A program made the position numbers and the translations under genes. From Microvenator marinus (GTDB lineage Bacteria; Myxococcota_A; Bradymonadia; Bradymonadales; Bradymonadaceae), in the NCBI RefSeq assembly GCF_007993755.1, contig NZ_CP042467.1:3806001-3870000 (forward strand): DNA of 64,000 nt. The letters run 5' to 3'. The notes under the pieces are model-generated. The model was not told the DNA's origin. It did not search any database and was given only the letters and a program-made list of their open reading frames with translations. This document shows positions 26,174 to 35,682 of the stretch, one piece after another. Each line of letters starts with the position of its first letter. Positions within the stretch are counted from its first letter, which is position 1.

Positions 26174-29025
26174 AGAAATTTTGGATATTGATGTTGTTGG
26201 CACTGTGCGTGCCGGGCGTGAGCTTTGCCCAAGATGAAGAACAAGCCGATGTTCGTGTGACCAAGGCTCCGGCGCTCAAAGAAGCCGCTGAAGCTGAGTA
26301 CACTCAAGAGGCGATCGACAACCGTGTCGAAGGGGCGGTTAAGCTCAGGCTAACACTCGACGCGCAGGGCAATGTCACAAAGGTGGAAGTCTTAGAAGGC
26401 CTTGGGTTTGGGCTTGATGAGAACGCTGTGGCTGCGGCTGAGAAGTTCCTCTTTGAACCCGCTGAGATCAACGGTGTTCCTTCGCCCGTTGTGCTCGGGT
26501 TCACGATCACCTTCGAGCTCCCCATTCTGCCGGCGAGTTTCGTCGGTAAGGTCGTAGACAAGGAAACGGGAGAGGGCATCGAGGCCACGGTGCGCATCGC
26601 GTACGCGGGCAACGAATACGACCCTGCGCCAGAGCCCGTGAGCACCACCACCGACGATACCGGCGCATTTTCGTTTACGAACGTGCCACCGGGCGACTAC
26701 CAGGTCACCCTCAGCGTGACCGGTTATGACGACTTCCAGACCGAGATTTCGCTGATTAACGGCGAGGAGAGCTCGGCAACCTATAGCCTTTCGGCCTCGG
26801 CTGAGAATCTTGTGGGTGAGATCCGTGAGTCGGGTACCCGGACGCCACTCTCCGCTGTGCGGGTGGAGCTGGTGGACCAGGATTCTGGCGATCCCATTCA
26901 AGAAGTCTACACCGACAAGGACGGCCGCTATGGCCTTCGCGGTGTGCCTGCAGGTACCTTCACACTCCGCGTGAGCAGTAATGGCTATTTCACGTCTACG
27001 TCCCAGATCGAAGTACGGGCAGGGGAGCGCGCAAGCGCCACGCTCTACATCGAGAAAGAATTCTATGACGAGTACAAGGTCACGACCACCGAGCGCCGCG
27101 CGCGTACCGAGGTCAACCGGCAGCGCATCGACCTCGAAGAGGTGCGGCGAATACCAGGCACCGGTGGTGACGTAGTCCGCGTGGTTCAGAACCTTCCCGG
27201 CGTGGCGCGTGCCCCGTTCGTGAGCGGTCTGGTTGTGGTGCGTGGCTCGGCGCCACAGGACACCAAGACCTTCCTCGAAGGCGATAATATCCCGCTCGTC
27301 TACCACTTCTTCGGTGGCCCAGCCGTTATCAACTCCGAGATGATTCAGAGTATCGACTTCTACCCAGGTAACTTCAGCGCCTACTACGGACGCGCCACGG
27401 GCGGCATCATCGATATCAAGACGCGCGACCCTAAGACCGACCGCTTTCACGGTATGATCGATATCGACCTCTTGGACACCTCGGTGCTCGTCGAAGGGCC
27501 GATTACCGAAGACCTAAGTTTTGCACTCTCAGGGAGGCGCTCGTACTTCGACCTCTTTTTGCCGTTCATCTTGCCTGAGGACGGCCCGGATGTCTTCGTG
27601 GCGCCGCGCTATTACGACTATCAAGGCTGGCTGACTTACAAGGGCTTTAAGGGCCACAAACTCAAGCTCTTCCTCTACGGCTCGGACGACCGTATTGAAG
27701 CACTGCTGCCGCCAGGTGAACCTCAGGGTAACGCCGAGGTTCAGATCACTGGGCTGCGCCTGCAAAACACCTTCAATCGTGGGCAGTTCAGGTGGGAATG
27801 GCGTCCGGACTTGCCTATCGAAAACGACCTGATGGTGGCCTACGGTGTCAACAAGGCCGGATTCGAAGCTGCTGAGAATTTCTTCTTCGATATCACGGCT
27901 GATATCGCTCAAATCCGTAACGACACGCGCCTCAAATTCAGTGACCGCACCACCTTGCGACTCGGCACCGACCTCTTCCTCGGGTATGCGAACTATCAGA
28001 TCGTGACGCCCAGGTTTGAAGACGACGAAGACACGGATAACGGCGAGGGGCAGGGGCGTCCGAACTTTAGCCGTGACGGCGTGACCGCAGACGCGACATC
28101 TGGACAGCTCCAACCTGCCGTCTACGCGGAGTTCGAGCTCAAGCCTGTGGATGCTCTCTCATTGACTCCCGGCGTGCGTGTGGACCACTTCGGACAGATC
28201 AAGAAGACCTCAGTGCAACCTCGGCTTGCCTTCCGATATGAACTCTACAAAGGCGTCACCGCAAAAGGCGGTGTGGGCCTATTCTCGCAGCCGACCATTG
28301 CGGGGTCCGAAGACGCCCAGCTCGGAAACCCGAATCTGACCTTTGAGAAGACCTTGCAGTATGCGCTCGGCGCGGATTGGCGTCCGCGCGACTACCTCGA
28401 GTTCGATACGACCTTCTATTACCGCGACCAGTTTGACGTCCTGAGTCCGACTTCGGCGTTCCGCGTCAACGAAGAGGGCCAAACAGTGCCTCAAATCTGG
28501 GCAAACGATGGTCAGGGCCGTGCGTACGGTATGGAGCTCTTGGTACGCCACTACCCTCAAAACCGTTTCTTCGGCTGGCTCGCCTATACCTTAAGCTGGG
28601 CTGAGCGCCTCGATTTGGATACCAACAAGTACGTGCCGTACGAGTACGACCAACGCCATATCTTGACCCTGGTCGCGGGGTATAACCTGCCGTTCGGCTT
28701 TGATGTGTCTGGCCGTTTCCGGCTTGTGACAGGTGCGCCTGAGACTCCTATTGTGGGTGGCGTGTACAACTCTGAAACGGATGACTACGAGCCTATTTAC
28801 GGTGAGCGTGGCTCGGTGAGAAAGGCTACCTTCCACCAGCTCGACCTTCGGGTGGACAAGAAGTTCGTCTTCGATACCTGGCTGCTCGGTCTCTACTTGG
28901 ACGTTCAGAACGTCTACAATGCGTCCAACCAAGAGGGCATCCGCTACAACTACAACTTCACGGACTCAGAGCCTGTCACGGGCTTGCCGATTCTTCCAAC
29001 ACTCGGTATCTCGGCACAGTTCTGA
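26170..29025 (+). CDS. TonB-dependent receptor with N-terminal TonB-C-like and carboxypeptidase-regulatory domains
   Basis: 951 residues. After the signal peptide (ending VSFAQ) comes a segment at about 37-119 (AVKLRLTLDAQGNVTKVEVL, FLFEPAEINGVPSPVVLGFT) with the fold pattern of the TonB C-terminal domain. Two carboxypeptidase-regulatory-like modules follow (VGKVVDKETGEGIEATVRIA; VGEIRESGTRTPLSAVRVEL), then a TonB plug (RRIPGTGGDVVRVVQNLPGV, VVVRGSAPQDTKTFLEGDNI, YYGRATGGIIDIKTR) and a beta barrel ending in Phe (LGISAQF). It is an outer-membrane importer of unknown substrate. It sits directly after a lipoprotein gene. Confidence 0.9.
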   Translation: MKKFWILMLLALCVPGVSFAQDEEQADVRVTKAPALKEAAEAEYTQEAIDNRVEGAVKLRLTLDAQGNVTKVEVLEGLGFGLDENAVAAAEKFLFEPAEINGVPSPVVLGFTITFELPILPASFVGKVVDKETGEGIEATVRIAYAGNEYDPAPEPVSTTTDDTGAFSFTNVPPGDYQVTLSVTGYDDFQTEISLINGEESSATYSLSASAENLVGEIRESGTRTPLSAVRVELVDQDSGDPIQEVYTDKDGRYGLRGVPAGTFTLRVSSNGYFTSTSQIEVRAGERASATLYIEKEFYDEYKVTTTERRARTEVNRQRIDLEEVRRIPGTGGDVVRVVQNLPGVARAPFVSGLVVVRGSAPQDTKTFLEGDNIPLVYHFFGGPAVINSEMIQSIDFYPGNFSAYYGRATGGIIDIKTRDPKTDRFHGMIDIDLLDTSVLVEGPITEDLSFALSGRRSYFDLFLPFILPEDGPDVFVAPRYYDYQGWLTYKGFKGHKLKLFLYGSDDRIEALLPPGEPQGNAEVQITGLRLQNTFNRGQFRWEWRPDLPIENDLMVAYGVNKAGFEAAENFFFDITADIAQIRNDTRLKFSDRTTLRLGTDLFLGYANYQIVTPRFEDDEDTDNGEGQGRPNFSRDGVTADATSGQLQPAVYAEFELKPVDALSLTPGVRVDHFGQIKKTSVQPRLAFRYELYKGVTAKGGVGLFSQPTIAGSEDAQLGNPNLTFEKTLQYALGADWRPRDYLEFDTTFYYRDQFDVLSPTSAFRVNEEGQTVPQIWANDGQGRAYGMELLVRHYPQNRFFGWLAYTLSWAERLDLDTNKYVPYEYDQRHILTLVAGYNLPFGFDVSGRFRLVTGAPETPIVGGVYNSETDDYEPIYGERGSVRKATFHQLDLRVDKKFVFDTWLLGLYLDVQNVYNASNQEGIRYNYNFTDSEPVTGLPILPTLGISAQF

Positions 29026-29040
29026 TGTAAAAGGAGTCTT

Positions 29041-29454
29041 GTGGCCACAATCCGTTATATGCTCTCGGTTTCGGCCCCGGCCGAACGCGCGTTCAAAGCG
29101 TGGGCGGATTTTCGCGGGCTAGAGAAGCATTTTGCCTTTGCGCAAAACGTTGAGCACAAAGAAGGACACTGGGAAATTGAGTACAAGGGAATCTTTCGGG
29201 CCTCGAAAGTTGTGCTTCAGCACACCGAGATCATCGACTCGAGACTCGTGGCGTTCAAGTCCTGTGAAGGGGTGCCGCTGGCAGGCTCCGTGGCCTTTGA
29301 CGCCGCAGGCGCGAAGACCTATGTGACCTTCGTGCTCTCCTTCGATCCGCCCGCAAACCGTATAGGCGATATCGTGAGCGAGGCCTTTGGATTCCCAGGA
29401 ATACAGCTCGAAGAAGGACTTAAGAAATGGGCTGAGGCCCTGGAGAAATCATGA
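29041..29454 (+). CDS. SRPBCC (CoxG-like) domain protein
   Basis: 137 residues, GTG start with AAAAGGAG upstream. The pattern (IRYMLSVSAPAERAFKAWAD ... LLAxxCxGVPLAGSVAFD ... TFVLSFDPP, and a C-terminal helix EEGLKKWAEALEK) matches START/SRPBCC proteins of the polyketide-cyclase / CoxG group, which bind lipid-like ligands. The C-terminal GLKKW helix is typical. Its stop overlaps the tmk start (4 bases). Confidence 0.75.
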   Translation: MATIRYMLSVSAPAERAFKAWADFRGLEKHFAFAQNVEHKEGHWEIEYKGIFRASKVVLQHTEIIDSRLVAFKSCEGVPLAGSVAFDAAGAKTYVTFVLSFDPPANRIGDIVSEAFGFPGIQLEEGLKKWAEALEKS

Positions 29455-30095
29455 GTTTGTTCGTTGTTTTTGAAGGGCTCGATGGCGCCGGCACCACCAC
29501 TCAAACTCAGTTGATGGTGGAAGCCCTGCGCCAATCAGACCGTCCAGCCATTCAGACACGGGAGCCGAGCGACGGACCCATCGGGGTCTTGATACGGCAG
29601 ATGTTGAGCATGCGCGTTGTAAGCCGCCTCCCCCAGGGCTTTGAGCCCGTCAACCGCGAGTCGCTCGCCCTGCTCTTTGCCGCCGATAGACTCGACCACG
29701 TTCAAAATACCGTCGTGCCCGCGTTGCACGAAGGAAAAGTGGTCATCTCAGACAGGTACTACGCCTCGAGCTTCGTGTATCAGGGTGATGTGGACGAGAG
29801 TGAGCATTTTGATGTGGCCTGGGTTCGTGAGCTAAATTCACGCGCGCGCCGCCCCGATTTGACTATCTTTCTTGAGGCGCCTGTAGACGTCTGCCTTGAG
29901 CGTATGGGGAGCCGCGCTCAACGAGATATCTACGAAACCCAAGAGAAACTCACGCGGCTTCACGGCCGCTACGCGCAGGTGATGAGCCTCCTAGAGGAGG
30001 CCGGCGAGCCGATTCTTAGATTAGATGCCACCCAGGATATCGGCACGATTCACGCGCGGTGTCTTCAAGAGATTCTCAGCCATTTGGCTGATTAG
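29451..30095 (+). CDS. tmk: Thymidylate kinase with altered P-loop
   Basis: 214 residues. It phosphorylates dTMP to dTDP. The fold is clear: VVFEGLDGAGTTTQ at the P-loop, TREPSDGP at the DRX/substrate region, DRYYASSFVYQG (dTMP binding) and a LID with Arg residues (ERMGSRAQRDIYE). The usual P-loop Lys (GxxGxGKST) is Thr here: GAGTTTQ. This could reflect a lineage variant with another residue taking its place. The stop overlaps the convergent aminotransferase gene by 4 bases. Confidence 0.93.
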   Translation: MSLFVVFEGLDGAGTTTQTQLMVEALRQSDRPAIQTREPSDGPIGVLIRQMLSMRVVSRLPQGFEPVNRESLALLFAADRLDHVQNTVVPALHEGKVVISDRYYASSFVYQGDVDESEHFDVAWVRELNSRARRPDLTIFLEAPVDVCLERMGSRAQRDIYETQEKLTRLHGRYAQVMSLLEEAGEPILRLDATQDIGTIHARCLQEILSHLAD

Positions 30096-31411
30096 CCCTC
30101 AAAGGCGCGGTCGGTGATCTCAAGGCCGCGGTCGATAATCTCGAAGCCCTCCTTGAGTTGTTCTTCGGTGATACAAAGAGGTGGGTTGCACATGAAAGAG
30201 CCCCAGCGCACGAACGTGAAGAGTCCGTTGTCGCGGAAGAATTTACCAAGCTCGTTCATCGCCGGATGAGCCCCGTTGTACGGCGCCATTGGCTCACCTT
30301 TTGAGTTCTTCTGGAGGTCCACCATGCCGAACAATCCAAGGGCGCGCCCTTCTTTGAACGATGGGTGTTTCGCCTGAAGTCGGTCCATCTCCGAGCGCAT
30401 CACATGTTGGAGTTTCGCCGCATTCTCGACGAGGCCTTCGTCACGCATCACGTGAATGGTCGCCTCGGCTGCAGCTAGGCCCACACAATGTGAGTTATAG
30501 GTCAGGCCGCCCCAGAACACGTTCTCTTGGAAGTGCGCGGCGAGCTTATCGCTCATGCCCACAGCGCCGAGCGGGATGTACGAGCTGTTCAGGCCTTTCG
30601 CCATAGTCAGGATATCGGGCACAAAATCATAATGTTCAAACGCGAACATCTTGCCCGTGCGGCCAAACCCAGCCATAACCTCGTCACAAACCAAAAGAAT
30701 GCCGTACTTCTCAAGCAAGGCCTTGAGCCCTTTGAGGTATCCGGCCGGAGGAGGCTGCACACCGTTGGTGCCCGTCACCGTTTCTACGAACATCGCCGCG
30801 ATAGTGTGCGGACCTTCGTACATAATGACTTCTTCCAAATACTTTAGGTTCTCGGCGGTCTTCTCTTCGTCGGTTTCACCGAACGAGTAGGTGTACGGCC
30901 GTGGGTCCATGACTTTGATGTAACCTGGACCACCCGGCTCGTTCGCCCAACGTCTTGGGTCACCCGTGAGCTGCATGCAGGCTTCTGTGGCGCCGTGATA
31001 GCTTCTGTAACGGCTTAGGATCTTGTGACGGCCTGTGTACTGCCTCGCAATCTTGATCGCGTTCTCGTTGGCTTCTGCGCCGCCTGAGGTGAAGAAGAAC
31101 GTGTTGATATCACCGGGCACGATCTCGGAGAGCAATTTTGCGGTGCGCGCACGGACAGCCGTTGCCGTTCCGGGATAGACGTAGACCAGCTGCTCGAGCT
31201 GCTTCTTAATGGCCTCGATGACCTTCGGGTGGCCGTGGCCGATGTTGACGCACATCAGCTGGCTGTTGAAGTCGAGGATTCGCTGACCATCTGGCGTGTA
31301 CATGTACACACCTTCGGCGCGTTCTACTGGAATCGGGTCCACGGCATCGCCTTTGGCCCAGGTGTACATGGTGTGCTGCTTGCACAAGTCGATCATTTCT
31401 TTGCTTTCCAC
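30092..31411 (-). CDS. Class III aminotransferase (beta-alanine / taurine type)
   Basis: 439 residues, PLP enzyme. Motifs: DFNSQLMCVNIGHGHPKVIEA, FFTSGGAEANENAIKIAR, ILLVCDEVMAGFGRTG (PLP Asp) and ILTMAKGLNSSYIPLGAV (Schiff-base Lys). The family includes taurine- and beta-alanine-pyruvate aminotransferases. Its operon contains dihydropyrimidine dehydrogenase and malonate-semialdehyde dehydrogenase, so beta-alanine or 3-aminoisobutyrate, the end products of reductive pyrimidine breakdown, are the likely substrates. It is the last gene of the minus-strand operon. Confidence 0.88.
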   Translation of the reverse strand: MESKEMIDLCKQHTMYTWAKGDAVDPIPVERAEGVYMYTPDGQRILDFNSQLMCVNIGHGHPKVIEAIKKQLEQLVYVYPGTATAVRARTAKLLSEIVPGDINTFFFTSGGAEANENAIKIARQYTGRHKILSRYRSYHGATEACMQLTGDPRRWANEPGGPGYIKVMDPRPYTYSFGETDEEKTAENLKYLEEVIMYEGPHTIAAMFVETVTGTNGVQPPPAGYLKGLKALLEKYGILLVCDEVMAGFGRTGKMFAFEHYDFVPDILTMAKGLNSSYIPLGAVGMSDKLAAHFQENVFWGGLTYNSHCVGLAAAEATIHVMRDEGLVENAAKLQHVMRSEMDRLQAKHPSFKEGRALGLFGMVDLQKNSKGEPMAPYNGAHPAMNELGKFFRDNGLFTFVRWGSFMCNPPLCITEEQLKEGFEIIDRGLEITDRAFEG

Positions 31412-31451
31412 GCTCTTCTCTCTTGTTTTGAACTCTATCTATCCGCGTCGA

Positions 31452-32945
31452 CTAACCCATCCAGGTGGTGTCGGTCTGCAAGGCCCACTTGGTGGTGACT
31501 TTGCGAGGCCGCGTCCAGAACCGGTAGCCGTCCATGCCCGTCATGTCTCCATGACCAAATTTGGAGTCGTTCCAACCACCAAACGCGAACGGCTCACGCG
31601 GCACAGGCACGCCCACATTCACGCCGCACATTCCGGCCTCAAATCGGTTGATGGCGTACTCAGCCACACCACCACTTGTGGTGTAGATACACGCCGCGTT
31701 TCCGAACGGATTGGCGTTTTCAATGGCCAAAGCCTCGTCCAGGGTCTTGACGCGGACAACCGTGATGACCGGTCCAAAGATCTCTTCGTGCGCTGCTGGC
31801 ATATCCGCCGTGGCGTGGTCGATGATGGTAGGGCCAACCCACCAACCAGGCTGTCCCTCTACCGTTGCGCCGCGCCCGTCCACCACGATCTTTGCGCCGC
31901 GCTTCTCGGCGTCGTTGATGTAGTGCTCGATGCGCTCCTTAGACTCAGGAGACACCACGGCGCCCATATCCACGCCGGGCCGGATAGCCGCAGCCTGAGA
32001 GATGATATCGTTCATGATGTGGTCCACGTCGCCTACGGCCAGAAGCACAGATGCCGCCATGCAGCGCTGGCCCGCGCAACCCGTGAAAGACGCCACAACG
32101 TTTGCCGCCGTAAGTTCTCTGTCCGCATCCGGGACGATCACAAGGTGATTCTTTGCACCACCGAGGCAGAGCATCTTCTTTCCGAGCGCTGCGCCGCGCC
32201 CGTAGAGAAGTTTCGCAACAGGCGTAGAGCCCACAAAGGCAATCGCAGGAATCTTCGGGTGGTCTACAATGGCTTCCACCACATCCTTCGCCCCGTTGAC
32301 GATATTCAAGATCCCGTCTGGAAGGCCGGCTTCCTTGAAGATTTCAGCCAGACGCATAGCCCCGTAGGGCACCTTCTCGGAAGGCTTTAGGATGAAAGCG
32401 TTTCCGGCCACCAGAGCCTGTGGAATCATCCAAAGCGGCACCATAGTCGGGAAGTTGAAAGGCACGATACCTGCCACAACGCCAATTGGCTCGTGGATCA
32501 CACGGCAGTTCACGCCGCGGCTCACGTCGAGCTGACCACCGTCAGCCATATTCTCCATAGACGCGCCAAACTCGAGGCACTCGATGCCCTTGGCCACGCT
32601 ACCCCGCGCTTGCCCGATGCACTTGCCGTTCTCGTGAGAGAGCAGCCAGCTGAGCTCCTCAAAGTCGCGCTCCATAAGCTGCTTTACTTTGAAGAGAATC
32701 TGGGCGCGCTCGCGTGTAGGCATGGCGCGCCACGCGGCCGAAGCCGCCGCCGCAGACTGATATGCTTTCTCCACATCTCGCGCATCCGAGTAAACAACCG
32801 AGCCCATCTCTTTGGCATGGCGAGGGTTGAAAATCGGCTCCTTTCGCCCGGTTTCGGATGGCAACCATTGGCCTCCGATCCAGTTCAAGGCGTCTACATA
32901 AGGCGTAAATTCATAGCTTCGTGTGGGGAATGCAAACTGTGTCAT
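31452..32945 (-). CDS. mmsA: Methylmalonate/malonate-semialdehyde dehydrogenase (acylating)
   Basis: 497 residues, a CoA-acylating aldehyde dehydrogenase. Key features: NWIGGQWLPS start, FNFPTMVPLWMIPQAL (the MMSDH signature), GSTPVAKLLY and the catalytic Cys in GCAGQRCMA. It turns malonate semialdehyde to acetyl-CoA and methylmalonate semialdehyde to propionyl-CoA. It lies between preA and the aminotransferase, which produces its substrate. Gap to the next gene is 40 bases. Confidence 0.93.
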   Translation of the reverse strand: MTQFAFPTRSYEFTPYVDALNWIGGQWLPSETGRKEPIFNPRHAKEMGSVVYSDARDVEKAYQSAAAASAAWRAMPTRERAQILFKVKQLMERDFEELSWLLSHENGKCIGQARGSVAKGIECLEFGASMENMADGGQLDVSRGVNCRVIHEPIGVVAGIVPFNFPTMVPLWMIPQALVAGNAFILKPSEKVPYGAMRLAEIFKEAGLPDGILNIVNGAKDVVEAIVDHPKIPAIAFVGSTPVAKLLYGRGAALGKKMLCLGGAKNHLVIVPDADRELTAANVVASFTGCAGQRCMAASVLLAVGDVDHIMNDIISQAAAIRPGVDMGAVVSPESKERIEHYINDAEKRGAKIVVDGRGATVEGQPGWWVGPTIIDHATADMPAAHEEIFGPVITVVRVKTLDEALAIENANPFGNAACIYTTSGGVAEYAINRFEAGMCGVNVGVPVPREPFAFGGWNDSKFGHGDMTGMDGYRFWTRPRKVTTKWALQTDTTWMG

Positions 32946-32997
32946 TGGGTCTCCTAATTCTATTGTCTACGCAGACAGAGCCCGCGTGTATTGCTCT

Positions 32998-34278
32998 CTA
33001 ATGTCCCGCCGGTCTCGGTGCCAACTTACCTTCGCCCGACTGGTACTGCTCCCACGAACATGGGTCGAAGCCGGTCGGAATCTCAACCATATCGATACAC
33101 CCATCCACAGGACATACAAGACTACAAAGATTACAACCGACACAGGCGTCCGGCTTGACCTCAACAAAGGTACGCCCGTCCTCACGTCGCCGTGAGAAAA
33201 TCGCCTGGTGCGCGCCGTCTTCGCACGCCGTGTAACAAAGTCCGCAACCGATGCACTTCTCTTGGTCGATGCGCGCGTTGACCTTGTAATTGAGGTCGAG
33301 CTCCTTCCAATCCCGAATCTTCGGAAGGCTCGCGCCGCGAAGCTCGTCCATGGTCATGCCCTTTTCATCCAGGTAATTGCTGAGGCCGTCCACAAGGTCC
33401 TCGATGATTCGGAAACCGTAGTGCATCACGGCTGTACACACCTGAACGCTGCTCGACCCGAGCGCGATGAACTCCGCCGCGTCTCGCCACGTAGACACAC
33501 CACCGATGCCGCTGATCGGCAGACCAAGGGTCTCGGGGTCGGTGCCGATCTGACTTACCATATTGAGGGCGATAGGCTTGACGGCCGGACCACAAAAGCC
33601 TCCGTGAGACCCAAGGCCGTTGACCGGAGGATTCGGCGCCAAGGTGTCCAAATCAAGGCCGATAATCGAGTTGATGGTGTTGATAAGGCTCACACCATCG
33701 CCACCGCCAGCCTTGGCCGCCCGCGCTGCATAGCGGATATCCGCAATATTCGGCGTCAACTTCACGAGCACAGGCACCGTGGCCACTTCCTTAACCCAGC
33801 CGGTAATCTGCTCGATATACTCAGGGACCTGGCCCACAGCGCCGCCCATGCCGCGCTCGCTCATCCCGTGAGGGCAGCCGAAGTTGAGCTCAAGCCCGTC
33901 GCCACCGGCATCCTCAGCCTTCTTGACGATTTCGTGCCAGGCCTCGCGCTTTGACTCCACCATAAGGCTCACGATCACCGCGTGGTTTGGGTAACGCTTC
34001 TTGACCTCGTAAATCTCTTTGAGGTTCACGTCCAAGGGGCGGTCCGTGATGAGCTCGATATTGTTTAGGCCCATCATCTTGACGCCGTTGATATCCACGG
34101 AGCCATAGCGCGACCACACGTTGACAATCGGCTCACCCAGAGTCTTCCAAACGGCGCCGCCCCAACCCGCATCGAACGCGCGCATGATCTGGTCACCCGT
34201 GTTCGTAGGCGGTGCGGACGCGAGCCAGAAAGGGTTCGGCGAGATGATGCCCGCGGTATTACATTTGAGGTCAGCCAT
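32998..34278 (-). CDS. preA: NAD-dependent dihydropyrimidine dehydrogenase subunit PreA
   Basis: 426 residues. An N-terminal dihydroorotate-dehydrogenase-like FMN barrel (SPNPFWLASAPPTNTGDQI, ELNFGCPHGMSERGMG, VKLTPNIADI) is followed by two 4Fe-4S motifs (CIGCGLCYTACEDG and CVGCNLCSLVCPVDGC). It reduces uracil and thymine with PreT. The start at 34278 overlaps the preT stop (TAATG) and has AGGAGC 6 bases upstream. The annotated frame is open further upstream, but that part overlaps preT and lacks family similarity. Confidence 0.95.
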   Translation of the reverse strand: MADLKCNTAGIISPNPFWLASAPPTNTGDQIMRAFDAGWGGAVWKTLGEPIVNVWSRYGSVDINGVKMMGLNNIELITDRPLDVNLKEIYEVKKRYPNHAVIVSLMVESKREAWHEIVKKAEDAGGDGLELNFGCPHGMSERGMGGAVGQVPEYIEQITGWVKEVATVPVLVKLTPNIADIRYAARAAKAGGGDGVSLINTINSIIGLDLDTLAPNPPVNGLGSHGGFCGPAVKPIALNMVSQIGTDPETLGLPISGIGGVSTWRDAAEFIALGSSSVQVCTAVMHYGFRIIEDLVDGLSNYLDEKGMTMDELRGASLPKIRDWKELDLNYKVNARIDQEKCIGCGLCYTACEDGAHQAIFSRRREDGRTFVEVKPDACVGCNLCSLVCPVDGCIDMVEIPTGFDPCSWEQYQSGEGKLAPRPAGH

Positions 34279-35597
34279 TAGTTTGCTCCTAGTTTTGCGT
34301 GGATGGATTGTGCGGCGCGTTTTCCTTCGGCCACAGCATTCACCACTTCTTTTCCGCCGCTGACGCAATCGCCGCCGGTCCAAATTTTGGGGTTCGTGGT
34401 CTGCCCGTCTTCAGCAGATTTAACGCGACCCTTCGAGTCCGTCTCAACCCCGTCAAACATGGCGATAAGCCCGGTCAGCTTCCCCTGACCCGTCGCCCTC
34501 AACACCACGTCGCAATCGAGCACGTATTCTGAGCCATCCACGTACTCAAGTCGGCCATTCACAACCGCGGTTTTCACAAATTTCACGCCCGTAACCTTGC
34601 CGTTTGCGCCTTCTATTCCCACGGGTTGCGCATTGTACACAAAGACGGCGCCGTCCTTTTTGGCGAGCTCCTGTTCGTGCTTGTAGGCGCCCATGGCCGC
34701 GGCATCGCGGCGGTAGGCCATGTATACGCGCTCGGCCCCAAGGCGCGCGGATTGTGTAGTGGCGTCAATGGCTGTATTTCCGCCGCCGAGAACCACTACG
34801 GTCTTACCCACGAGCGAGACTTCTTCCTTAGGACGCACCTTGAGCTCCGCAATGAACTCCAGGCAATCCCGCACGCCGTCCAAGTCTTCGCCTGGAATGC
34901 CTAGTGGCCCCACGCCGTCGAGGCCAATCCCTAAGAAGACCGCGTCGAAATCATTCATCAATGACTCCACCGAGACGTCCTTTCCAACCTCGGTATTGCA
35001 GCGAATCTCCACGCCCATCTGCTGCACCCACTCGATTTCAGCGAGTGCGGTGGCGTAGTCCATTTTGTAGTCGGCGATGCCGTAAGTGTTGAGGCCGCCA
35101 GGCTGAGCCTGCTTCTCAAAACAGACCGTCTCATACCCAAGCTGCGCGAGCTCCGCCGCACACCCAAGGCTCGCCGGACCCGCGCCCACGAGCGCAACGC
35201 GCTTTCCGTTCTTCGGGGCTGCTGCAAAAAGCGGCTTCTTCTCAAGCACCACCCGGTCCGTGGCATAGCGTTGTAGACGCCCAATCTGGATGGGCTCCTC
35301 GTGCAGGTCGTGCAGGACGCATGCGCCTTCGCACAACTCTTGAGTCGGGCAAACCCTGGCACAAGACGCGCCCAGAATATTCGCCTCCAGAATCTTTCGC
35401 GCCGAACCCTTCAGGTTGTCCGTTGCAATCTTCTTGATGAATCCAGGGATATCGATGGCGGTAGGACACGCGCGGATGCACGGTGCATCGAAACAATTAA
35501 GACACCTGTTGGCTTCTACCAGTGCCGCATTGCGATCCATCAACGGCTTATAATCCGCGAAGTTGGTCGCCAACGCAGAGGGTTGGTCGCTCATCAT
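34278..35597 (-). CDS. preT: NAD-dependent dihydropyrimidine dehydrogenase subunit PreT
   Basis: 439 residues, GltD-like flavoprotein. The N-terminus has the Cys clusters CLNCFDAPCIRACP and CARVCPTQELCEGAC for 4Fe-4S clusters, then FAD-binding VALVGAGPASLGCAAEL and NAD-binding VVVLGGGNTAIDATTQ. It supplies electrons from NADH to PreA. Two ATGs (35597, 35594) with AGGAGC upstream are equally possible starts. It is the first gene of the pyrimidine operon; the upstream gap is 85 bases. Confidence 0.95.
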   Translation of the reverse strand: MMSDQPSALATNFADYKPLMDRNAALVEANRCLNCFDAPCIRACPTAIDIPGFIKKIATDNLKGSARKILEANILGASCARVCPTQELCEGACVLHDLHEEPIQIGRLQRYATDRVVLEKKPLFAAAPKNGKRVALVGAGPASLGCAAELAQLGYETVCFEKQAQPGGLNTYGIADYKMDYATALAEIEWVQQMGVEIRCNTEVGKDVSVESLMNDFDAVFLGIGLDGVGPLGIPGEDLDGVRDCLEFIAELKVRPKEEVSLVGKTVVVLGGGNTAIDATTQSARLGAERVYMAYRRDAAAMGAYKHEQELAKKDGAVFVYNAQPVGIEGANGKVTGVKFVKTAVVNGRLEYVDGSEYVLDCDVVLRATGQGKLTGLIAMFDGVETDSKGRVKSAEDGQTTNPKIWTGGDCVSGGKEVVNAVAEGKRAAQSIHAKLGAN

Positions 35598-35682
35598 TCT
35601 GCTCCTATGATGAAATTTCGTAAAACAAGAGGCAGAAGATAGGGCCTTTGCATGCCCTTTTGCAAGCGATTTCAGGTACGAG

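Noticed and set aside
31296-32390. Plus-strand ORF of 364 residues
   Set aside because: Antisense shadow of mmsA and the aminotransferase; Arg/His-rich composition typical of a shadow frame.
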